Below, one piece after another: positions 16,212-25,000 of a stretch of 42,973 bases of DNA (positions are counted from its first letter, which is position 1; each line of letters begins with the position of its first letter). The translations under genes and the position numbers were made by a program. The notes below the pieces were generated by a model. That model saw nothing but the letters and a program-made list of their open reading frames with translations. It searched no databases and was not told the DNA's origin. This DNA comes from Microbacterium sp. B19 (GTDB lineage: Bacteria; Actinomycetota; Actinomycetes; Actinomycetales; Microbacteriaceae), in the NCBI RefSeq assembly GCF_000333395.1, contig NZ_BADA01000110.1, positions 36,262-79,234 on the forward strand, read 5' to 3'.

Positions 16212-16242
16212 GGGCCTCGCGCGACCAGGTCGCGTGGGGCCC
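16212..16242. terminator. Bidirectional hairpin terminator
   Basis: A 13-bp stem with two G-U-type wobbles (16212-16224 with 16230-16242) and a 5-nt loop, followed by TTCTC on the plus strand. It lies between the converging VOC and DHFR-fold genes. Confidence 0.75.
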
Positions 16243-16246
16243 TTCT

Positions 16247-16804
16247 CTACGAAGTCGGCCGGTACCGCTGCACCGTGACGCCCGAGCGGAACTCCCACCG
16301 CTCGATGAGCTCGAGCGTCAGCTCCACGCCGTTGAGCAGCCGCGGCCCGCGACCCGCGATCACCGGATGCACGACGAACGTGTACTCGTCGATGAGCCCC
16401 GCCGCAGCGAGCGCCACCGGCAGCCGCACACCACCGAGCGAGATCCCCCGCCCCGGCTGCTCCCTGAGCCGCCGCACCCCGTCGACGACATCGCCGTGGA
16501 GGAGTTCGGCGTTCCAGTCCACGGCGTCGAGGGCGGTGGATGCCACGACCTTCCGCATTGGATCCATCACCTCCGCGAAGGCGACCTCGCCGTCATCCAT
16601 CCAGTCCGGCCACTGCCTGGACGGGGGTCGCCGCCACGCGCCCTCCATCAACTCATACGTGACGCGCCCGTACAGGAGGGTGTCGGAGCGGCGTAGCTCG
16701 TCGGTCCAGAACGCCATCGACTCGGAGTCCGGCGGCAAGCCCGCCTCATGATGGACGCAGCCGTCTAGGGAGACGTTGATGCCATAGCGGAGAGGTCGGG
16801 GCAC
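16247..16804 (-). CDS. Dihydrofolate-reductase-fold (RibD C-terminal) protein
   Basis: 185 residues from GTG 16804, with RBS AAGGAGA. The family opening YGINVSLDGCVHHEAGLPP is present, followed by LLYGRVTYELMEGAW, MRKVVASTALDAVDWN and ISLGGVRLPVALAAAGLIDE, and the final GPRLLNGVELTLELIE. These are standard RibD_C/YwjB-like features; they bind NADPH but substrates are mostly unknown. It stands before the accessory block on its right. Confidence 0.9.
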   Translation of the reverse strand: MPRPLRYGINVSLDGCVHHEAGLPPDSESMAFWTDELRRSDTLLYGRVTYELMEGAWRRPPSRQWPDWMDDGEVAFAEVMDPMRKVVASTALDAVDWNAELLHGDVVDGVRRLREQPGRGISLGGVRLPVALAAAGLIDEYTFVVHPVIAGRGPRLLNGVELTLELIERWEFRSGVTVQRYRPTS

Positions 16805-16944
16805 TGCGGTCTCCTTGGAGCCGGGTGGCGGTGGGGTCAGGTTAGTGGCGCTGTCACCCGGCGTATAGCGAATCGCTCGTGAGCGCGCCCGGCTGCCCGT
16901 AGCGTGGGAGGGCACTCAGATGCCGACTGCGCGGAGACGTTCGA

Positions 16945-18276
16945 TCACCTTAGCCCGGCTCCGCGGGTCCCCTCCGACGGCCAGAGCCCGACGGACTGTC
17001 TGAACTCGGTTGCCGCGCCGACTTCGTTGAACTCGAGGATGTTCCCGACCTTCTTTCGGAGCACATCGCGGACTTCCGCCGGCGTAGCGAAGAAGAACTC
17101 TTTCCTCGCATTGGCCCTGTTGAGCGCCCGGTTCGCAAAGTGGTGGTGCAACTCCGACTCAAGCGTCACGGCATCTTCCGAGAAGAAAAGTGCGTGAGTG
17201 TCGAAACGAAACGGCACGGAAGCCCCGCCGAGTTCGGCTATCCGATCGCGAGGTTCTAGACGGCGGGTCAGTCCAATCTTGACCACGTTCTCGCCGAACG
17301 CCCCCTGGTTTGAGATCACGTAGACATAACCGGCTCGGATGTTTGCCGTCCGGAAGTCGTTCTGCGCAATCGCGTCGTCGACTGCCGCCAGCCGGGAACG
17401 AAGTGCCTCATCGCTGTGCCCCTGCTCCTCCAGGGCGCGCAACGTGTTGACAAGGTGCTGACGTTCTTTGTCGAGCCGCGCCCGCTCCTCCGCCAGCTCC
17501 TTCTCGACTTTTCTCTCCTCTCGCAAACGTGCCCGCTCGTCGCGCTCGGCTTCCCGCTCCTCCTGCTTCTTCATCAGCCAGTCAGCAGTGAGTTCGATTT
17601 CCTCAATACGCAATGCATGAAACTCGTCGCTGATTCGCATCTCCATCAGCCTGCCGAGCTTCGCGATCGCGACCCTCGACGCTTCTAGCCGCCGCTTTGC
17701 GGTGACAACGTTTCCTACCCTGAGTGCCCGAATCGAGTTGTCGGCCTCTGCGTTGTAAGCGCGGAGCATCAGCTTTGCGAGATCATCTGTCATTCGACGA
17801 CCCTGTGCCAGCGAGTTATTGAAGGTGAACAGTTCAGACTTGACGATCGCCCGACCTGCCCTGATGTTGTCAGCGATCCGCGACTCTATTGCAGAAAATG
17901 CGTCCTTGTACGCGGCGGCAGACTCGAGTGGATGGTGGTACCGATAGATGCCGACATCCTGCAGAACGCGCGCATCATTTAGCTCCACGTAGCCTGCAGT
18001 TTGCGCATCGTTGAGTTGCGCTCGGAGCGAGGCGTTCTCGGCCTCCAGGAGTGCCCTGCGATCGGACTCCAGAAGAGGCAAGCGTGCCGCCGGACCCCCG
18101 GCTAGATCTAGTGCATCCGTGGTCTCCACCGGGTGGTCACCTGGCAGCCAAAGCTGCCACCCGGCTGGGGGCGCGGGCCATGCGGGGTCGGGCGACCATC
18201 CGGCCGGGGGGACCCACCCTGTTGGGGGCTTGGGCCATCCGGGCGGCGGGTTAAATTGCATCGACGAAGCAGTCAT
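16945..18276 (-). CDS. DUF4041/T5orf172 GIY-YIG nuclease with Trp/Pro-rich N-terminus
   Basis: 443 residues. Residues 8-42 are five short repeats centred on GW or PAW (PPGW, PTGW, PAGW, DPAW, PAGW). A DUF4041-like helical domain covers about 95-235, a charged coiled coil about 236-290 (EEREAERDERARLREERKVE), and a T5orf172/GIY-YIG domain about 315-412: AGYVYV at the first strand, KIGLTRR with the catalytic Arg (338/339), and LESELHHHF with the metal-binding Glu (373 or 375). All key residues are present, so it should cut DNA. ATG 18276 overlaps the stop of the upstream gene (ATGA). Lower GC than the flanks. Confidence 0.8.
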   Translation of the reverse strand: MTASSMQFNPPPGWPKPPTGWVPPAGWSPDPAWPAPPAGWQLWLPGDHPVETTDALDLAGGPAARLPLLESDRRALLEAENASLRAQLNDAQTAGYVELNDARVLQDVGIYRYHHPLESAAAYKDAFSAIESRIADNIRAGRAIVKSELFTFNNSLAQGRRMTDDLAKLMLRAYNAEADNSIRALRVGNVVTAKRRLEASRVAIAKLGRLMEMRISDEFHALRIEEIELTADWLMKKQEEREAERDERARLREERKVEKELAEERARLDKERQHLVNTLRALEEQGHSDEALRSRLAAVDDAIAQNDFRTANIRAGYVYVISNQGAFGENVVKIGLTRRLEPRDRIAELGGASVPFRFDTHALFFSEDAVTLESELHHHFANRALNRANARKEFFFATPAEVRDVLRKKVGNILEFNEVGAATEFRQSVGLWPSEGTRGAGLR

Positions 18277-19514
18277 CGTGCGCGACGCACACCTCCCGCC
18301 ACGGCTGGGACCAAGCCGTGTGGGTTCTTGGAGACAGACGCACCGAGGTGTTCGAGCGTCGCGGAGGGCACTACGGCAGACAAGTCGAGTGCCTCAAATT
18401 CATCGCGGCGCACGGCAACCGCCACAAGCGGAACGTACGTGGGCTTTCCTGTCGCGGGGCTCACTGTTTCCGTACCCAACTCCAACGAGATGCTTAGCAC
18501 GAGTCTGCGCCGATCCGCCTCGAAGACCTCATGAATGGATCGCAGCGCAATGTTGTGAACAGCGCGCGCGTAGCGATCCTTCGTCTCCTTCTGTGTTGCC
18601 GCAACGGGAGTTATTTCGTCAGTTGTCTTCGTGTACCGGTATGCCTTGACCGTCGGTACAGCATCCGGTCCCGGCATGACAACCCGCAGACTCAGCTCGG
18701 CACTCGTGGGCTCGAAGGTCGCCGTGTGTGAAACAGGAAACCATTCGGGGTAAACCGAATTGGCCAGCACAATTCCGACGTACTCCTGGACCGCGTCAAC
18801 GGTGCCGTACGCCAGTCCCGCGATCAGCTGGTCCAGCGACTCGTTCTGCTCAGTCACCAGCCGTTCGCGCTCGACCGATTCGGTCTGGTAGCGAGCAGTC
18901 GCCTGCGCGAGAGCCGCCTGACGTGCATCCTCCGCGGCGGCGTACGCCGCACTTTGCGCCGAACGGCGGGCCGGAAGCTCCTCAGTGGCCGTCTTCCATT
19001 CCGAGTAATCATGGGCGTACTGGCGTTCGACGGCGGCTAATGCATCCGCGGCCTTTTGCTTGCGCCCAAACATTCCGGTCACGGCCACCGGTTCGCGCTT
19101 GACTGGAAGCGGCGGATCCGGGATTGGAGCTGGGGCTGGGATAGGGACTCGTAGATCCTCACGCGGGAACGGTGGATGGTGTGCGACAGCGCGCAGCGAT
19201 TCAAGGTCCACGAAATCATCTATCGCGAGTGTTGCGGACAGCAGCTGATCGAGGATCTGAAAGCGCTCCGTTGCCTCAGCGGTCAGTTCGTCGGCCTCCG
19301 CCAGCCGAGCTTCCGCATGCGCTTGGGCGGCCTCACGCTCGAGCCGCTTGCGATCTTGCTCCGATGCACGCGCAGCGGCCAGCGCCGCGCGCTCCGCAGC
19401 CCGCCGGGCCGCGTCGACCTGCTTGGAGTGTTGCCGCGCCGCTGCCTGCGCTCGTTGATCGGCCAGCTTCGCTTGATGCTGCAACTCCGCAAAGAATCCA
19501 CGACGACGTGCCAT
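18273..19514 (-). CDS. Coiled-coil protein with conserved beta domain, partner of the GIY-YIG nuclease
   Basis: 413 residues from ATG 19514 (GGGGGCT upstream); an open frame extends to 20036 but has no good start. Residues 1-110 are an Ala/Arg/Glu-rich coiled coil (ERAALAAARASEQDRKRLER), then DFVDLESLRAVAHHPPFP, a Pro-rich linker, a second helical stretch, and a C-terminal globular part (EYVGIVLANSVYPEWFPVSH, VKAYRYTKTTDEITPVA, EVFEADRRRLVLSISLELG). From memory this resembles the N-terminal part of actinobacterial proteins annotated as Mrr-type restriction proteins, but no nuclease domain is fused here; the coupled downstream gene may supply it. That link is inferred. Confidence 0.75.
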   Translation of the reverse strand: MARRRGFFAELQHQAKLADQRAQAAARQHSKQVDAARRAAERAALAAARASEQDRKRLEREAAQAHAEARLAEADELTAEATERFQILDQLLSATLAIDDFVDLESLRAVAHHPPFPREDLRVPIPAPAPIPDPPLPVKREPVAVTGMFGRKQKAADALAAVERQYAHDYSEWKTATEELPARRSAQSAAYAAAEDARQAALAQATARYQTESVERERLVTEQNESLDQLIAGLAYGTVDAVQEYVGIVLANSVYPEWFPVSHTATFEPTSAELSLRVVMPGPDAVPTVKAYRYTKTTDEITPVAATQKETKDRYARAVHNIALRSIHEVFEADRRRLVLSISLELGTETVSPATGKPTYVPLVAVAVRRDEFEALDLSAVVPSATLEHLGASVSKNPHGLVPAVAGGVRRAR

Positions 19515-19904
19515 TTCAGCCCCCAGGTAGACGAACATCGCCAGCATACGGTTGACGCGGGGCTCAATCGTCTGTTTCGTGATGCAGCCTCCGACAATGG
19601 GGGTCGGTGCGGCGCCCTTCTCAGGCCTCCGCAGTAGGTGGGTGAGTTCGTTCGCGCATGCCAGTATCGCGCCCCGGATCTCGTGTCGGTCGGACCAACT
19701 CCTCGCGCGGTCCGCCTTCGCTGTGCGGGAAGGGCCGCACCGACCGGAACCACTCTGCCGCTCAGCTGAGCAAATTGGTCGGCTACTCGGCTGGGAGGAG
19801 TGGCCTTTGGCCACCTCGGGCTTTGTCGGACATTCCGGTCGCCGGGTCCCCCTTCGACCAGCAGGTCGAGCCGAGTTCGGTCGACGGTGGGTTACGGTCG
19901 CTCC
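19515..19904. other. Divergent intergenic region between two defence-like pairs
   Basis: 390 bp with no supported gene. A perfect inverted repeat GTGGCC-TTT-GGCCAC lies at 19800-19814. The region must hold the promoters of the coiled-coil/GIY-YIG pair (leftward) and the MazG pair (rightward). No attachment site or integrase was seen. Confidence 0.5.
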
Positions 19905-20225
19905 GTGACGAGTGAGCGTGTGCGAGAAGCATTGGCGGAGTTCGTGCGCGAGCGCGACTGGGCGCAGTTCCATACACCTGAGAATCTGGCGAAGAGCATC
20001 TCGATCGAGGCTGCTGAGCTTCTGGAGTGCTTCCAATGGAACGATGACGCGGATGAAGCGCGTGTTCGGGAGGAGTTGGCGGACATCGTCACCTACTGCA
20101 TCCTTCTCTCAGAGAAGCTCAGCCTCAATCTCGACGAGATCGTTCTCGAGAAGCTCGCCCTAACGCGTGCCAAGTACCCGGTTGAGACCGCGAGAGGGCG
20201 GAGCACGAAGTATGACGCCCTTTGA
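19905..20225 (+). CDS. MazG-like nucleotide pyrophosphohydrolase
   Basis: 106 residues from GTG 19905. A single all-alpha NTP-PPase domain: FVRERDWAQFHTPENLAKSI, then the metal-binding pair EAAELLE (E35, E38, E41) and EELAD (E57, D60), closing with LTRAKYPVE. This resembles the small dCTPase/MazG-like group that hydrolyses (d)NTPs to monophosphates. It overlaps the next gene by 14 bp, so the two are translationally linked and one probably serves the other. In a phage setting nucleotide depletion is a possible role; inferred. Confidence 0.85.
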   Translation: MTSERVREALAEFVRERDWAQFHTPENLAKSISIEAAELLECFQWNDDADEARVREELADIVTYCILLSEKLSLNLDEIVLEKLALTRAKYPVETARGRSTKYDAL

Positions 20226-21960
20226 GATCGAACGGCTCGACTTCACGGGTTCAGCGATCTCGACGTGGGCATCCGGTGACGAGCGCCGAACAAACTGGCC
20301 GGTCGTCTACGTTCTCGACAGCGCCGGTTCCGCCTCGCCCCCTTCCGTGTACGTCGGAGAGACGGTCAGCGCTGCATCCCGTATGCGTCAGCATCTCCAA
20401 AGCCCGTCGAAGGCAGGGTTCCGCCGCGTGCGCGTTGTCATCGACGAGACCTTTAACAAATCGGCGTGTCTCGACCTTGAATCCCACCTAATTCGTTGGC
20501 TCGCCGGTGATGGCCAGTTCACCGTCCTCAACGGCAACGAAGGGATTATCGACGCCCAGTACTACGCGCGCGATCAATACCGCGAGAGCTTCCGGAGCAT
20601 ATTCGAGCAGTTGAGGTCCGAGGGGGTTTTCCAGCGCAGCATCCCGGAGATCGAGAACACTGACCTCTTCAAGCTCTCGCCGTTCAAAGTTCTCACGAGA
20701 GAGCAGGCGATCGCCGTCGAGCAGATCGTCGAATCTCTGTTGGACGACCTCGCCAGCGGGGCGCGATCGAGCAGTGTGGTCGACGGCAATCCCGGAACAG
20801 GGAAAACCATCGTCGCGATCTACTTGGTCAAGCTACTGGCGGACATCCGGGACTATGAGGACAGCGATGAGATCGAGCCCGATTCACTCTTCTCCGAGTT
20901 CTTCGTCCCCGAGAATCGGGAGCTCTTGAAGTCGGTTCGCATTGGTCTCGTTGTCCCTCAGCAGTCGCTTCGCGAATCGATCAAGAAAGTCTTCAAGAAG
21001 ACGCCCAGAGTCAGCGAGGATCAAGTTCTGAGTCCCTTCGATGTGGGCAAGTCACAAGAACCCTTCGACCTGCTCATCGTCGATGAGACGCATCGACTCA
21101 ATCGGCGAGCGAACCAGTCTTCCGGGGTGCGGAACCGAGACTTCGCCGAGATCAACCGCCGGCTCTTCGGAGCTGATGACGTGAGCAAGACTCAGCTTGA
21201 TTGGATCCGAGCCCGGAGTAGTCATCAGATCCTTCTCATTGACGAGCGGCAGGCCGTGCGGCCCGCCGACCTGTCACGAGAGTTGCTCTCGGCCGAGATC
21301 GCAGAAGCGCGGCGGAACCATCGACACTTCCCCCTCGCGAGACAGATGCGGGTTCGTGCGGACGCCGACTACATCGGGTTCATCCGCCAGATGCTCGGAG
21401 GCGAGGCCCGAGCAGGAGCCCGCCCGGACTTCGGTGAGTACGACCTGCGGTTTTTCACGAGCGTCGTTGAGATGCAGGACGCTATCCGGCAGCGCGAGCG
21501 CGAGGCAGGTTTGTCGCGATTGGTGGCGGGGTACGCCTGGGATTGGAAGACGCGTGGCAACAAGCCGGGGTATGACTTCGAGATCGAGGGCGCCCAGTTC
21601 ACGTGGAACCGCACAGACAAGGATTGGATCCACTCCCCGGGCTCGACGAGCGAAATAGGGTCGATCCATACCCTTCAGGGCTACGACCTCAACTACGCGG
21701 GCGTCATAATCGGGGACGACCTGGGATATGACGCCAGCACCCGCCGTGTGACGGTGAACCGCGAGGCGTATCGCGACAGGAAGGGAAAAGAGAATCTCCG
21801 GAAGCTCAAGAGGAACACCACCGACGAGGATCTCCTGGAGCTAATTCAGAACATCTACGGAGTGCTCCTCACGCGCGGAGTCTTGGGGACATACATCTAC
21901 GTCTGCGATCCAGCCCTTCGCGAGTACATTGAGTCGGCGCTGAGCCCGTCTTACCCGTAG
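20212..21960 (+). CDS. GIY-YIG / DUF2075 helicase fusion
   Basis: 582 residues from ATG 20212, inside the end of the MazG gene. N-terminal GIY-YIG domain (about 28-110): VVYV (31-34), VYVGE (46-50), R57/R59 with H61, and E90 as metal ligand. C-terminal DUF2075/SF1-like helicase (about 155-580): Walker A GNPGTGKT (192-199), Walker B/DEAD-like LLIVDETH (287-294), motif III ILLIDERQAV, and a late motif GSIHTLQGYDLNYAGVI with GVLLTRGVLGTYIYV. All motor and nuclease residues look intact. It would unwind or track nucleic acid and cut it; the target is unknown. Confidence 0.9.
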   Translation: MTPFEIERLDFTGSAISTWASGDERRTNWPVVYVLDSAGSASPPSVYVGETVSAASRMRQHLQSPSKAGFRRVRVVIDETFNKSACLDLESHLIRWLAGDGQFTVLNGNEGIIDAQYYARDQYRESFRSIFEQLRSEGVFQRSIPEIENTDLFKLSPFKVLTREQAIAVEQIVESLLDDLASGARSSSVVDGNPGTGKTIVAIYLVKLLADIRDYEDSDEIEPDSLFSEFFVPENRELLKSVRIGLVVPQQSLRESIKKVFKKTPRVSEDQVLSPFDVGKSQEPFDLLIVDETHRLNRRANQSSGVRNRDFAEINRRLFGADDVSKTQLDWIRARSSHQILLIDERQAVRPADLSRELLSAEIAEARRNHRHFPLARQMRVRADADYIGFIRQMLGGEARAGARPDFGEYDLRFFTSVVEMQDAIRQREREAGLSRLVAGYAWDWKTRGNKPGYDFEIEGAQFTWNRTDKDWIHSPGSTSEIGSIHTLQGYDLNYAGVIIGDDLGYDASTRRVTVNREAYRDRKGKENLRKLKRNTTDEDLLELIQNIYGVLLTRGVLGTYIYVCDPALREYIESALSPSYP

Positions 21961-21964
21961 CACG

Positions 21965-21984
21965 CCCCCCCCCCCCCCCCCCCC
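21965..21984. repeat. Homopolymer run of 20 C
   Basis: Twenty consecutive C, 5 bases after the helicase stop and about 70 bp before the end of the convergent STAND gene. Coding frames are not affected. Either a true slippage tract or an assembly artefact. Confidence 0.9.
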
Positions 21985-22054
21985 GTGATGTTGGTAGGGC
22001 TCTGCTGACGTCGGCGTGAGGATGGCTGTTGGGTAAGCGCTCGGCCAGCCTGCG

Positions 22055-25000
22055 TCACCAGCGACGTGGGCTCCGGAGGCTGGCATCGTCCTGGCGCTCG
22101 GAAGCGATTCGAGCGGAAGCACGATCTGCAACCTCGTTGTAGAACCGGCGTACCGCTGAAGTCGGGTCAAACTGAAGCGCAAGGCGCTCTGCGCCGATTC
22201 TGAGTGCGACATCCTCAGGATCGTCCGCGCCGATGGCCCGCGAGTGGCTTCCGTACTCGGCTGAGCCGTGGAGACCCCGGATCACATCGCGCTCGAGCGA
22301 TTCTGGCATCGACGATGCGGCCTCAATCGCTCGCGCAACGAATTGCGGGGCCCGCAGAACGAAGTCACGAGGCGCGCCATACAAGACAGCTCGTACCAAA
22401 CCGACTTGATCTGGTTGCTGGGTCTGGATCAGAGAGAGCAGCACGGCCAGAACGTCCTCCTCGTATCCAATGAACATTCGCTGAAGGACGTCGAGGCCGT
22501 CGTGCCCTTGACGATGCGGCGCATCTTGCAGGAGCCAGTCGATGTGGTTCCGGATCAATCCCGGCAGGGCAGGGCTCACTCGGAAACTGAACGGCATTGA
22601 CTCGAGGTACGGCAACGCGTCGTAATCGTCGGGTCCATCGTTCTGGCGATCGATCCGGCGTTGCAAAAAGCCAAGCGCTGCATACGAATCGATCGCGATC
22701 TGCCGTGTGATCAACTCACCGAAGCCATAAGCGTCGAGGGTGGGCGTCTGGACGAATCGATCCATGAAGAGCGCGCGCTCATCTGCAGACAGGGATGCCC
22801 ATGGAACTGTCGCGCTTTCGGTTAGGACGCTCGCAGCGGCCTCGGCAACCGCCGAGTTCGTTTCAATTGGAGCTGCGTGCAGAATCGCGAGCACGAGTGC
22901 GGGGTCAAGTTCTTCACGCCAGCGAGCCGTCGTGAGCAGCGATGAGTAGACGGCGGGGTGTTTCGTTGTCAGCAGTGCGTCCACGACACGGGTCTGGCCA
23001 AGGGTGAGCGGGCCTCTAGCTCCCCCCACAGCTGAGGCGACCATCGCAGCGGGATGCTCGCCTTGCGCGATCTTGTCTGTCGCGATTTCCTGGAGGTCCG
23101 AGTAGTCCGAGACGAAGCAAACGCGGAGGGCCTCTTCGACGATGCAATCGTCCGCAGGACTGGCTGGAGTGCGCGGCGCGAGCGCGGCGCGAGCGAGGTC
23201 GGAACTCGACAGGAATAGAAGCTGGAGCAACCGCCGCGGCGGGGTGAATCGCTCTCTTTCATTCAGCGCATCGTCTATAGCATCGCGAATGCGGGTGAGG
23301 ATCTGCTCCGGCGAAAGGGCTGAGTTCCATCGAAGGGACAGATCTTGCATTGCCTCCTCGAGCTGTGCGGCGGACCGATGATAACGAGCTACGGCAGGCG
23401 ACTCGTTCCCCTCGCCGCCCCCTTCAACGGCTTGGACCTCATCCACATAATCCTCGTCCGCGTGAAAGCCACCGCGCGTCACGCGTGCGAGCAGGAGGTC
23501 GTCGTCCGCAGCCAGTTTCAGGCGTGCAGCGCGTGCGGCAGACCGCCGGGGGCCTGCGCCGTAGGCGGCATGCCAGCCAAGTGCGCGATAGGCCGCAAGC
23601 CGAATCCCGGCGGGACGCGACGCGTCCGACAGCACCGAGCCCAATCCGGCAACGACGGTCGTGAACTCCTCCGTCACATCATCAGAGCGGTGGTTCGACA
23701 TCAAGGCCTTTTCAAGCACCTTGGTCGCGGCGTACGCCGACCTGTCGTTGCGCTCGAGTGTGTCGATCGCGATGGTGATTGCGGCCGATCGCACATCGGA
23801 AACGACTTCAAGGTCAATGTCATGCCGGGCGATGGACAAATCCCATCCGCGAGATTCCGTGACGACCACGTCGTGCGCCATGATCTCACCCAGGAGTGAC
23901 ACGAGCTGGCTGGCACACGAATCGAGCTCCGGTTCGGCGAGCAGTCTGGCCACAGTCTCGACATAGATGCGGTTGAAGCGCAATGTGCGGCGGGGGTGGA
24001 ACTGACCCAACTCGCGAAGCAACCTCATCGCGTGTTCCGGATTCTGGTTCTCGCTGCGCGTATCGGGGAGACCGATTTGGACGAGCATTCTCATCGACCG
24101 AGGGAGGTGATCGACGTCACTTCCCGCATTCGCGATCAGGGATCCCAGCGCGCGCGCGACCTCGACGGTGTTGATTGCACGCGGAGGTCCCCATATCTCA
24201 CTAAAGGGATCCTCTTCGTCAGGGGCGGGATCCGCGAGAAGCAACTCTGCCAGATCGAGGGCGCGTCCGGGGTAAATGGCGGCCACCGAAGCAACCCTCT
24301 TCGAAAGGGAAATGCGCGCAGAGTTAGGGAGCGTGAGGGCGTGTTCAGTCAGCGCCGACCAGAGTGTGTCTGCCAGCTCGGACGGTCCCTGCGCGCGTCT
24401 TTGCCAATCGATCACGCTTACGTTTCGAAGTGCGTGCGAGAGGGCGATACCTCGTGCCTCGTCGGCTATTCGAATCGCGAAGCGCTTGTCTAGGCCCGAC
24501 TTCGATACAAGCGCCCGCTCCAAGATCGCGTCGCCCAGGAGGTCGGGGACGACCCGAACAGTCTGACCTCGTCGCAGAACCAGACCGAGATCATCGAGTT
24601 CATCTACGACGTCCACGACCCTCGCCTCATCGATGTTGCTCAGGCCGGCGAGGACTTCGAGAAACTCCGGGTTCTTGAGGTCCGCCGGTTGAACGGCTGC
24701 AATGGCCTGCAGTACAGCGCTGCGTGCATCAGCGTTCGATCCACGGATCACGATGTCGGTGAACCGCGTGAGGATTTGCCGGCGCAGTTCGTTCTGCGTC
24801 ACAAGGTCTTTGTCAGTCAGAACCCCCTCCCGGATCAGGTGGGCGCCGAGGACGATCATGAATGGGCAGTCGTAGCCAACGCGTGCTAGGCCTTCCACTC
24901 GAGCATCGGAAGCGAGTTCGCCGAGCGCCTCCCGAGCGAGAGACTCGGCCGCATCGATCGAAAGGTCATCGAGTGTGATCGAGACTTTCGCGGCCTCAGG

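Noticed and set aside
19515..20036. Open frame extending the coiled-coil gene upstream to 20036
   Set aside because: It runs antisense into the MazG gene, has no RBS-led start, and the ATG at 19514 has a Shine-Dalgarno sequence and a family-like beginning.
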